IMG/VR virus record: IMGVR_UViG_3300035661_000253
Location: 1-30,307 of that record
Reading direction: 5' to 3' (one strand)
Length of the DNA: 30,307 nucleotides
From: a virus
Program-made: the position numbers and the translations under genes
Notes under the pieces: model-generated
Told to the model about the DNA's origin: nothing
The model's input: the letters and a program-made list of their open reading frames with translations, nothing else
The model's database searches: none
Part shown: piece by piece, positions 20,843 through 29,300 of the stretch
Position numbering within the stretch: the first letter of the stretch is position 1
How the letters are laid out: the number at the start of each line of letters is the position of its first letter

Positions 20843-21373
20843 ATGGGAACATTCGACTTGGCGTGGGGGCAGAAGGTCAGCCCGACGTTTCGTGCCAAAG
20901 TGCTCGAAATCTGTCGTAACTTCGGCTGGACCAACGACCATGCATCGTGGCTCATGAGCTGCATGGCCTTTGAGTCCGGCGAGACCTTCAGCCCGAGGGT
21001 ACGAAACGCGGCGGGCAGCGGCGCCGTTGGCCTCATTCAGTTCATGCCCAACACTGCGCATGACATGGGCACCACCACAGATGCGCTTGCGGAGATGAGT
21101 TCTGTTCAGCAGCTGGATTATGTCCAGCGCTACTTCAAGCCGTACGCTGCCCGCATTGAGTCTCTGTCCGACATGTACATGGCTATCCTATTGCCGAAGT
21201 ATGTCGGGCAGCCGGATGATGCGGTTCTCTTCTCTGGCGGCATCGCATACCGGCAGAACGCTGTTCTGGATGCCGACAGCGACGGTCAGGTGACCAAAGC
21301 CGAAGCGGCCGACAAAGTCACTGAGAAGTACATCAAGGGGCTGGCTTTCTCTACTGAGGAGCCCAGCGTCTGA
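20843..21373 (+). CDS. Endolysin: lytic transglycosylase-like with EF-hand-like site
   Basis: A 176-residue lysozyme-like cell-wall enzyme. Catalytic Glu44 lies in CMAFESGETFSP, followed by GSGAVGLIQFMPNTA (58-72), the SLT-type motif. Near the C-terminus DADSDGQVTKAE (143-154) matches an EF-hand calcium loop. No signal peptide, so release depends on the holin. The ATG at 20843 is preceded by AGAGGA; an upstream in-frame extension shadows the adaptor gene. It opens the lysis cassette. Confidence 0.85.
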   Translation: MGTFDLAWGQKVSPTFRAKVLEICRNFGWTNDHASWLMSCMAFESGETFSPRVRNAAGSGAVGLIQFMPNTAHDMGTTTDALAEMSSVQQLDYVQRYFKPYAARIESLSDMYMAILLPKYVGQPDDAVLFSGGIAYRQNAVLDADSDGQVTKAEAADKVTEKYIKGLAFSTEEPSV

Positions 21374-21420
21374 TTCTCTGGCAGGGCAGGGCCCTCGCAC
21401 ATTTTAGGTAGGGCTCTATC

Positions 21421-21795
21421 GTGGATGACTTGACTTCTTTGTGGGCGCGCTGGTGGGCGAAAGCAATCCTGTACGCCGCACTTGCCGCGTTCGGCGGCTT
21501 TTTGGGGCACGTGATGCGCGCTTTGGACGAGTCGGCTAATATCAGCTACGGCCGTGCATGTATCGAGGGGCTTGCGGCCGGCTTCGTCGGTCTGCTCGTG
21601 ATGCTGATGTGCAGCGCCACCAGCTTTTCCGACCAATGGACCGGTGTCATCGTCGGCGTGTCGGGGTGGTTGGGCGCAAACGCTTCGATCCGCATGTTGG
21701 AGAAGCTCGTATTCAAGAAGCTTGGGATCTCGAACGACCTGCAAGCACCTGCGCCCATCGATGAGAGTCCGTCGAAGGAGAAGAACGATGCTTAA
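21421..21795 (+). CDS. Holin (three transmembrane helices)
   Basis: A 124-residue membrane protein with hydrophobic segments at about 14-32, 45-66 and 72-90 and a charged C-terminus (KLGISNDLQAPAPIDESPSK). Size, topology and GFLG/GLLxxLLV-like texture fit the phage_holin_3 type. It forms the inner-membrane hole for the endolysin. It starts with GTG at 21421 after AGGTAGG and lies between the endolysin and the spanin genes; its end overlaps Rz. Confidence 0.78.
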   Translation: MDDLTSLWARWWAKAILYAALAAFGGFLGHVMRALDESANISYGRACIEGLAAGFVGLLVMLMCSATSFSDQWTGVIVGVSGWLGANASIRMLEKLVFKKLGISNDLQAPAPIDESPSKEKNDA

Positions 21796-22309
21796 CTTCC
21801 TCGAAAAGGTGCCGTTCCTCGGCACCGCTGTCACGTTCGTCACAGGTAACGTGCGGCTGGTGATCGAGTACGCCTTGATCGCGCTCACCATCGTCAGTGC
21901 AGCGACCGCAATTGCGCTGTGGTACCGCACGAACTACCTCGAAGCGCGCAATGACGAGCTGCGCGAGCGCGTAGTCAACGTGGAGCTGATCAACGAGGCT
22001 CAGGACAAGACGATCTCTGATCTCCAAGAGACGCGGGAGCAAGATGCTGCTGTTCTGGCTGGACTGATCGCTGACTATGACAAGCTCTCGAAGGCAGACA
22101 CGGCAGCCCGAAAGAAACTGTCGAATTTGGAGAAGCGAAATGCGAAAGTTCATGGCTATCTCGATGAGTCTCTCCCTCCTGAGCTTGGCTGCATGCTCAA
22201 CGATTCCTGCACAGCAACTCAAACCAGTGGTGCAGGTGGTCAAGGTAGTGCCGCCGAGTCCTCTGCTGGAACCGTGCAAGGAGCCCGAACCACGGGAAAT
22301 CCAAAATAA
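21788..22309 (+). CDS. Rz: Inner-membrane spanin (Rz-like)
   Basis: A 173-residue protein with one N-terminal transmembrane segment (about 24-46) and a periplasmic coiled coil (about 50-120), the layout of i-spanins. The end of the helical domain (VHGYLDESLPPELGCML) resembles Rz C-termini; beyond it the Ser/Gly-rich tail is in the region overlapped by Rz1. It starts 8 nt before the holin stop, with AAGGAG upstream. It works with Rz1 to fuse inner and outer membrane. Confidence 0.8.
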   Translation: MLNFLEKVPFLGTAVTFVTGNVRLVIEYALIALTIVSAATAIALWYRTNYLEARNDELRERVVNVELINEAQDKTISDLQETREQDAAVLAGLIADYDKLSKADTAARKKLSNLEKRNAKVHGYLDESLPPELGCMLNDSCTATQTSGAGGQGSAAESSAGTVQGARTTGNPK

Positions 22310-22466
22310 CCGTGATCTGGTGGATAGCCGACAGGACTGGATTACCCAGTTCGGGCTGTGCGCCAAGCGCATTGAACGGCTGCGTCAGTGGTACGAGCAG
22401 CCGGATGAGAATGTGCAGCAGTCCCAGCCGGAGGTGGGCGCACATGTCGGTCCGCTTTCCGACTAA
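22140..22466 (+). CDS. Rz1: Outer-membrane spanin lipoprotein (Rz1-like), nested in Rz
   Basis: A 108-residue lipoprotein in another frame within and beyond Rz. The signal peptide ends with lipobox LAAC (Cys19), followed by a proline-containing stretch (VVPPSPLLEPC). GGAG stands 9 nt upstream of the ATG. It overlaps the last 170 nt of Rz and continues about 50 codons past it, longer than classical Rz1. The nested Rz/Rz1 arrangement is characteristic of Gram-negative hosts. Confidence 0.82.
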   Translation: MRKFMAISMSLSLLSLAACSTIPAQQLKPVVQVVKVVPPSPLLEPCKEPEPREIQNNRDLVDSRQDWITQFGLCAKRIERLRQWYEQPDENVQQSQPEVGAHVGPLSD

Positions 22467-22477
22467 AACACCGGCAG

Positions 22478-22513
22478 CTGAGGCGTACAGGCGGCTCTCC
22501 AGTACGGCCTCAG
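22478..22513 (+). other. Hairpin after the lysis genes, with nearby TATACT
   Basis: CTGAGGC (22478-22484) pairs with GCCTCAG (22507-22513), extended by GTAC with GTAC after one bulge. It lacks a T tract. TATACT at 22518-22523 matches a -10 box like the one before the capsid gene, but no convincing -35 is present. It may be a processing site or weak promoter. Confidence 0.35.
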
Positions 22514-22565
22514 CACCTATACTCTCATTCATGGCCCAACCGTCCGCACCGTTAGGAGATAGATC

Positions 22566-22973
22566 ATGGCAAACGCACTCTTCGACAAGGCCCGTCAGCG
22601 CTTCCTCGAAGGCCAGTTCAACTGGAACACGGATACGATCAAGGCTGTCCTCGTCGACACCGGTACGTACACCGTGAACCTATCGGCCCACGAGTTCCTG
22701 TCGGACATCGGTACCGGCGCCCGCGTCGCTACGTCTGGCGCCTTCACCGGCAAGTCCACGGCTGGTGGCGCCGCCGACGCCAACGACGTTACTTTCACCT
22801 CCGTGACTGGTGCGTCGATCGAGGCCATCGTCCTGTACAAGGACACCGGCACTGATTCGACCTCGCCCCTGATTGCGTTCATCGACACGGCTACTGGCCT
22901 GCCCATCACACCGAACGGCGGCGACATCATTGTCACGTGGGATAACGGCGCGAATAAGATCTTCAAGCTCTGA
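22566..22973 (+). CDS. Conserved phage structural protein, 135 aa
   Basis: A 135-residue, beta-rich protein. NWNTDTIKAVLVDTGTYTVN, then LSDIGTGARVATSG, EAIVLYKDTG, LIAFIDTATGLP and TPNGGDI are the recurring features of a phage protein family that is widespread but functionally uncharacterised. AGGAG stands upstream. It opens the tail/adsorption block. Confidence 0.75.
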   Translation: MANALFDKARQRFLEGQFNWNTDTIKAVLVDTGTYTVNLSAHEFLSDIGTGARVATSGAFTGKSTAGGAADANDVTFTSVTGASIEAIVLYKDTGTDSTSPLIAFIDTATGLPITPNGGDIIVTWDNGANKIFKL

Positions 22974-22999
22974 CCTCTGTGTGGATAGTTCGGGTGGTT

Positions 23000-23013
23000 G
23001 GGGCTTCGGCCCC
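23000..23013 (+). other. UUCG-capped hairpin between structural genes
   Basis: GGGGC (23000-23004), TTCG, GCCCC (23009-23013). There is no T tract, so termination is unlikely; it may protect the end of the upstream mRNA. Confidence 0.5.
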
Positions 23014-23045
23014 TCCGTCGATTGGCATGCCCAGAGGAGAAAAAA

Positions 23046-24296
23046 GTGGCGATTAAGGTCTACCACAGCGACCAGACCGGTGCACCTACATTGAGCGGTA
23101 CGGTCGGCGCGCTGATCACGGTGCTGGACGCCGTCCTAGTCAACGGCTACAACCAAGTCAATGTCTCGTCGATGACTCGCTCGGGCTCGACGGTTACCGT
23201 TACCTGTGCCACTTCGCACGGGTATGACAACCCAAATACTCGTTACTGGAACCGCAACGGGATCGGCAACGTCTGCACAATCGCCGGCGCCGATCAGGTG
23301 GAATACAACGGCGACTGGCCCATCAGCTACGTCTCTGATACCGTCTTTACTTTCGACATCGGTACGGCTACTCCTGTCACGCCAGCGACCGGCGCCATCA
23401 CCACTAAGCGCGCAGGAGGTGGGTTCTCGAAGGTCTTCGTCGACACGAACCGTGGTGTGTATCGCTCTAACGATCTCACGAGCCGCCGCCACTTCTTGCA
23501 GGTGAACGACATTGCCAACTGCCCGAACGGTCAGGGCGCGCGGTACGCTGGCTGGCGTGGGTATGAGAACATGCGCGGCATCGACGATGGGGATTTTCCA
23601 TTCCCCACGATCGTAGCAGCCGGCACGTTTGGGCAGTACCTGTGTAAGTCCACCGCAGTCGATACTTCTTCCCGCGCGTGGACGATCATCACGGACGGCA
23701 AATTTTTCTTCCTGTGGCTGAGCCCCAACCGCAGCGGAACGGACTTCACACCTGACGGATACTCCAGACTCTTCGGTTTCGGTGATTTCAAGGCGACCGT
23801 GCCCGACGCCTACGCCACACTGATTTCAGGCGGTGATGTGGAGTCGACTTACAGTTCAGTTACGAACTCTGGGCTCATGCGCCCAACTCAAAGCCGGTGG
23901 ACTCAGGGATACATATACGGTTCTGGGGTGACGTGTATCGCTCGCCGGTACAACGGTCTGGCTAGCCCTGTTCTGTCGGCTGGGCTCATCGCGGGAGTTA
24001 TCGGGGATGGACAATATTGCTTTGGGTACTACGGCATGCTGCCGTTTCCGAACCCAATCGATAGCCGCTACTACCTCGAGCAAATCAAAGTGACGGAGGA
24101 CAGTAACATTCGCGGCACACTGCCGTACTACCAAGGTCTGCACGGCACAGTTCACGGCCATCGAGAACTGATAGACAATGTGATTGGCCTTGAGGGGCGT
24201 ACGCTCATGTATCTGCGCGCTACACCGGTCTCTTCCTCGTATCTCGGCGGCGTCTATATCGACATCACTGGGGACAGCAACGGAAAGTGGAGCTGA
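23046..24296 (+). CDS. Probable tail/adsorption protein, 416 aa (paralogue 1)
   Basis: A 416-residue protein with a GTG start at 23046 preceded by AGAGGAG. The N-terminus, AIKVYHSDQTGAPTLSGTVG then LITVLDAVLVNGYN, is shared with the next gene and with phage structural proteins. Next comes a domain (about 45-115: STVTVTCATSHGY, then AGADQVEYNG) resembling the E1-FCCH-like repeat seen in phage virion proteins. The long C-terminal part is unique, ending DITGDSNGKWS. It is probably part of the tail/baseplate; the exact role is unknown. Confidence 0.7.
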   Translation: MAIKVYHSDQTGAPTLSGTVGALITVLDAVLVNGYNQVNVSSMTRSGSTVTVTCATSHGYDNPNTRYWNRNGIGNVCTIAGADQVEYNGDWPISYVSDTVFTFDIGTATPVTPATGAITTKRAGGGFSKVFVDTNRGVYRSNDLTSRRHFLQVNDIANCPNGQGARYAGWRGYENMRGIDDGDFPFPTIVAAGTFGQYLCKSTAVDTSSRAWTIITDGKFFFLWLSPNRSGTDFTPDGYSRLFGFGDFKATVPDAYATLISGGDVESTYSSVTNSGLMRPTQSRWTQGYIYGSGVTCIARRYNGLASPVLSAGLIAGVIGDGQYCFGYYGMLPFPNPIDSRYYLEQIKVTEDSNIRGTLPYYQGLHGTVHGHRELIDNVIGLEGRTLMYLRATPVSSSYLGGVYIDITGDSNGKWS

Positions 24297-24297
24297 C

Positions 24298-25506
24298 ATG
24301 GCCATCAAGGTTTTCCATGCCGGGCAGGCAGGCGCGCCACAGTTGATAGGCGCGAACGGTTCGTTGATCACCGTGCTGGACGCGGTGCTCGTCAACGGCT
24401 ACAACTCGGTTAGCGTCGCCAGCATCACTCGTAGTGACAGTACTGCTACGGTGACAACTAGTGCTGCACACGGGCTCTCTACCGGGGATTCAGCCAGAAT
24501 CACCGGTGCAGATCAGGCTGACTACAACGTTGAAGCTGTGGTCTCGGTGATCGATCCTACGCACTTTACATACACCGTGGCAAACGCACCTGCCACGCCT
24601 GCGACAGGCACTATCACCGTGACCCGCGCCCCTGCGGGGTTTGATAAGGTCTACATCGCTACCAATAAAGCGGTGTATCGCTCGAAGGATACAAGCGGTT
24701 CGCGTCCGTATCTTCAGGTCATCGACGACGGTTCCACCGCCGGCGCTGCGCGCGAGGCCAAGATTCGCGGTTACCTAACCATGTCGGACGTGAACACGGG
24801 TACCGAGCCATTCCCTACTTCCACACAGTACACCAACGGGCTGATGGCGTACAAATCAGCCACAATTTCTAGCGACGTTCGGCCGTGGGTGCTGATCACT
24901 GACGGCAAGACGATCTACTTCCAAGCATGTATGGACCAATCTCCGCCCGGCATGCAGGCGTCGGGCGGGTATCTGTGGTGGGTGGCCTTTGGCGACATCA
25001 TTTCTACGCGCGCGAATGATCAGTACACAGCGTTTCTAGCCGGCTGTCACTCTGAGGGCTATCAGACCAGCTCGGCTACCGGCGCGTGCCATAACGGTCT
25101 CAGCGTTCCAGCAGTTCGCACGGCGAACCCCGCGTCTGGTTCGTGCTACATCGTCCGTTCGTTCAACCAGACGCTCGGTGCAGCCATCATGAATCAGATG
25201 GGTCACGGCTGGGACCAATACGGGCTCGGTCAGGCTGCGATACTTCCGTATCCGCATCCGCCGGACAACGGTTTTATGATGACTCCGCTCCTGTGTATGC
25301 AGGGCGGCGTTCTGCGTGGCCGGATGCCGGGTGTGTTCGAGCCGCTCCACGGCCGCTGTTTGAATCAGTTCGACATCGTTGAAAACGTCGATGGCTACCC
25401 CGGTCGCAAGTTCATGGCGCTGTGGGCTTATGCCTTGAACTCCAATGCCAGTACCGGAATGCTCGTGTTCGACATCACTGGTGATAGCAACGGGAAATGG
25501 AGCTGA
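24298..25506 (+). CDS. Probable tail/adsorption protein, 402 aa (paralogue 2)
   Basis: A 402-residue paralogue of the preceding gene: same N-terminal block (MAIKVFHAGQAGAPQLIG, LITVLDAVLVNGYN), same FCCH-like domain (TATVTTSAAHGLSTGD, ITGADQADYN), the shared KVYIATNKAVYRS/KVFVDTNRGVYRS motif and identical DITGDSNGKWS at the end. The middle has diverged. It starts one base after the previous stop, using GGAG within that gene's last codons as its Shine-Dalgarno. Confidence 0.72.
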   Translation: MAIKVFHAGQAGAPQLIGANGSLITVLDAVLVNGYNSVSVASITRSDSTATVTTSAAHGLSTGDSARITGADQADYNVEAVVSVIDPTHFTYTVANAPATPATGTITVTRAPAGFDKVYIATNKAVYRSKDTSGSRPYLQVIDDGSTAGAAREAKIRGYLTMSDVNTGTEPFPTSTQYTNGLMAYKSATISSDVRPWVLITDGKTIYFQACMDQSPPGMQASGGYLWWVAFGDIISTRANDQYTAFLAGCHSEGYQTSSATGACHNGLSVPAVRTANPASGSCYIVRSFNQTLGAAIMNQMGHGWDQYGLGQAAILPYPHPPDNGFMMTPLLCMQGGVLRGRMPGVFEPLHGRCLNQFDIVENVDGYPGRKFMALWAYALNSNASTGMLVFDITGDSNGKWS

Positions 25507-25509
25507 TCT

Positions 25510-26379
25510 ATGGCAGCGCATCGCTACTGGCGCCTTCAGGTGCGTGGTAATGGTGGGTCCAATTACGTCGGCGTCGGCGAGCTGCAGATGCGCACGTCCA
25601 TCGGCGGTGTGAACGTAGCTACTGGCGGTACTGCGTCGGCCAGCAGTACATATAACACTAGCTACACCGCAGCGAAGGCTTTTGACGGCCTCACATCAGA
25701 TACCGGCGCGGGCAACGGCTGGGATTCTGCATCCCTCTACAATGGTGGCGATGGCATCAGTGGCTTAGGCTCCTTTCCGTGGCTCATGTACGACTTTGGG
25801 TCTGGTAACGCCAAGGACATCCAAGAAATCGCTATATTTGCTCCCGGTACCGGGGGCGTTGCTGTCGCCGAACTCCCAACAGCGTGGAACTTCCAGTACA
25901 GCGATGACAACGTGTATTGGGCGACGCAGCGCTCGTATGCGTTCGATGCATCCACCCCCGCATGGACACTAAACTCTTCGCGCGTGTATGACGTTCGTCC
26001 GCTGGGGCCGATCGACATCCACAACTACACGCTACTCAATAAGGTCAAGGCGGCATATACACCACCGCGTGGTGACCCATTGCATCCGAACCAAACAAAC
26101 AAACCGCTGCTCGGCTGCACACTCCTTTCCCAACGGAATTGGCATGCAGGCCCCTACAAGGTTGCTGGTACAACCACAGTGCTGGGCAACCCTGCGCCAC
26201 GTCGCGTTCGTCTGTATGCTCAGAACGATGGTCGTATCTACGCAGAACAGATCACGGGGCCCGACGGTCTCTTCGAGTTTCGCAACCTCGATATCGGCCC
26301 GTGGACGGTTGTGGGTGTCGACGACACCGGCACCCAGAACGGGGTCATCTTCACGCACATAAACGCGGTACCGATGTAA
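25510..26379 (+). CDS. Discoidin (F5/8 C)-like protein, probable receptor-binding component
   Basis: A 289-residue protein. Residues about 1-160 look like an F5/8 type C (galactose-binding) fold: YWRLQVRGNGG, then TASASSTYNTSYTAAKAFDG with the usual W-containing GNGWDS, and IQEIAIFAP. A short linker follows, and residues about 215-285 (RRVRLYAQNDGRIYAEQITG, then GLFEFRNLDIGPWTVVG) resemble a carboxypeptidase-regulatory-like beta domain. Carbohydrate or surface binding is the likely role. It starts 3 nt after the previous stop, with GGAG in the last codons of that gene. Confidence 0.75.
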   Translation: MAAHRYWRLQVRGNGGSNYVGVGELQMRTSIGGVNVATGGTASASSTYNTSYTAAKAFDGLTSDTGAGNGWDSASLYNGGDGISGLGSFPWLMYDFGSGNAKDIQEIAIFAPGTGGVAVAELPTAWNFQYSDDNVYWATQRSYAFDASTPAWTLNSSRVYDVRPLGPIDIHNYTLLNKVKAAYTPPRGDPLHPNQTNKPLLGCTLLSQRNWHAGPYKVAGTTTVLGNPAPRRVRLYAQNDGRIYAEQITGPDGLFEFRNLDIGPWTVVGVDDTGTQNGVIFTHINAVPM

Positions 26380-26389
26380 GGAGGAGTCT

Positions 26390-29300
26390 ATGGCGGCTCC
26401 TCCCGGCAACCGCTTGAATCTGAACTTTAGCGATTCGCTGGCACCGCCGGCGGGCGGTAATGTCGCGCTCAACTTCACAGGGCTGTCGCTACAGCCGTCG
26501 TTGGTTGGGCTGGGCGATACCTCGAAGTTCGGTGTTACCTTCGTCGGTCTAAAGTCCCGGTTCCTGAAACCCGTGGGGTGGGAGGACGGCGTGCCCCCGG
26601 CATGGCCCCCCTCCAAGCCGCCGAGTGTCGGAAGACCGAATCGTAGTATCTTCCCGTCGCCGTGGGTGGACGGTGTTATGCCGAGGCCGACCTATGTCAG
26701 CTGGCGGCAGTACCTGAGCCCTACCGGGTTCATGAACTACGGCGTCTTTATCGAGCAGGTGCCGCTTGTCCACGCGCGCTATTTCGGCGGCTACATTACG
26801 CCTCCGGGCGGCCCGAACCTGATTCTGAACTTCTCCGAACCGCTGGTATCGCCTCCCGGCGGCAGTGTAGTTCTGGAGTTCGGCGCCTTCGGCGCCGGTG
26901 ACATCCTTGGAGCAACTCTTGGTCAGCAGGGAGGTTTCGGCACGGTTGCGCTGAGACAAGCCTCGCAAGTCCGACCACCGAGCATCGCACCTGCCCTCGC
27001 GTTCGGTGCGACCAAGGTAGAAGGCAACATTCGCTACGTTCAGCTGAGCACCGGCATCGACGCGCAGGCGTTCGGCACCGCTGTAGTCAAAAAGGCCGCA
27101 CAGGCCATCGCCTCACCGGCTGTCACACAGACCGGTGACGTCGGGACACCGTGGGTAAGCTTCCGCGTCCGCTATCTGACCCCCAGCGGCATCTACGCGA
27201 CTGCCATACCGAATACGCACAGTGTCACGCCGGATGTTCAACACGTCGATATCGCTGGGCGCGGCATCACTCCGCTTGATGTAGGTGCTGGTAGCAACAT
27301 CCAGTTTCGCCAACGCGAGATTTTTCCGATATCCGTTCTCGGGCCGTACTGGGGCGTCGCGACGGTCAAACGCCGCATCTTCGTTGAGCCTACCGGCTGG
27401 GATTCGTCGTTCATCAGCGAGAACGCTGAGCTGCTGGTCAACACGAGCCGCGTGTATGTCTATACCGGCGAGGCTGACCCAGCGCAGTATGGTACCGCTA
27501 CGATCTTCAACTGGCGGCAGGACGTCAACCTGCACAACAACGGGTGGTATGACACGCAGTGGAACTTCCCCATTGTCTACAACCTGAAGCAAGAGGTCGT
27601 CGTCGCTCCGTTCGCGGACAACCTCGACCCCGACCAGTGGCCGCACTACTCCCCGTTCGTCGAGAACAAGGACCGAGTGCTGGGTACGTTCGGCCACATC
27701 TCGTCGCGCGTCGGCCTTAGCACGTGGATTCGCAACAACGCAGATCCTGTCAAGCCCGATGGCACTGACATGACGCTGTGGGGCGCGGGTACGTTCATCA
27801 CCCACCGCAACCGCACTGTGCAAGCACAGGGATGGGACTCGTTCTACAACGAGCGCTACACGGTGGTGTGGAACAAGGCCGTTGCGCTCGGCCCGGCCGG
27901 CATCGGTGACACGTCTGCGTTCGGTCGCCCCAACCCCGTCGCCAATTTGAACCGCGAGGTGAAGCACCACAGCGGCTGGACCGGCCCTGAGTGGGGTGTA
28001 CCGTTTATCGCCTTCGCCCGCCGCTTCATCACCCCGGGATTGTTCTACGACGTGCCGGCCTCGTTTCCCGAGGTACGCTACAACCCATTCCCGATCGCTC
28101 CGGTGGGTATTCCGTGGCAGGGCCAAGTTGGTGGTCACGAAGTTAGGATCTTCCGCCGTGAGGTGTTCCCCAAGTCGACGAATGTCCACAGCGTGGAGTG
28201 GGTTGGCGAGCCTATCGTCCAGAACCGCAATCTTACCGTCGGTCCGTACGGCTACGACCAGAGCTTGTTCGGCCGCACTGACATCCAGAATCTGGTGCGC
28301 TACGTTGCGCCGGAGTGGGTCAACCCGGACTACTTCACCCCTCCACTTATCACCTACCGCACGCGGACGGTGTATCCGGCGCCGATCTCAGTACCGCTGA
28401 TCACGGTGCTGCACCGCATCCGTAAGGACTCTCCGGACCCGCCGTCTCAGCAGCGTATCGCGCTGAATGACCAGAACGGAGACGGCAATGAGTCCGACGG
28501 GCTCGGCATCGCGCCGCCGAACATGAGTTCGCCTACGCTGAGGCTGGCTACGATCTACCCCGAGGGTATCGATGCAGTAGCCAAGTTCGGAAACCACAAG
28601 ATCCAGTCGAACGGTATCACTGTAGGCTTCATCTTCGAGGACGGGCTCGTTGGCACCCCCATGCTTGTCTTCACACAGATCGTGCGGGCGCAGGGTTGGA
28701 GGAACAACGTCGTAGTTTCCGACGGCATCCGCATGACGCCGTGGAACATCTACGCCCCCGGTGGTGACCAGATGCCGTTCGGCTACACCCCCGTCAGGTA
28801 CACCGCACATGTCATTCGCTCCGAGGTTGTGTTCGGCACGCCCACGGTGACAAACCAGCACCGCGCCATCGGTCCTGTGCCAGCCCGGATCTACGGTGGT
28901 GATCCATGGTTCGACTCGTTCCCGATGTTCGGAACGGCCACCTTCACTTTGCGCCGCCAGTACGTCGCGCCGAACGGCATACGCTCGCTGCGCTTCGGGC
29001 AGATCGTTTTTCTGAACGTGCCGCAGTACGTGAATCTGGATGACGAGACGAACCATCAGGGCATCGGACCGAGCACGCAGTGGGGGGATAACGTCATCGG
29101 ATATCCGCCTGTACAGCCGTCGCTGAACCGCCCGGTGTACCCGGTCGGCCTCAACGCTGCGCTCTGGGGTGCGCACGACGCTGAGCTGCTGAACCGCACG
29201 ATCGCGGTAAGTGGCATCCCGCACCGTGGCAACCCGCAGCAGAACCTCACGACCCCGTGGGGCACCCCGCTTGTGGGCTACCCACGTCGGTACACGATCG

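Noticed and set aside
23046-26379. A diversity-generating retroelement variable region in the adsorption genes
   Set aside because: No reverse transcriptase, no template/variable repeat pair and no C-type lectin-like fold are visible. The paralogues share ends but not an adenine-mutated repeat.
27113-28189. A 358-codon minus-strand frame inside the repeat protein
   Set aside because: It is antisense to the 1167-residue gene, Arg/Val/Asp-rich, and has no start signal.
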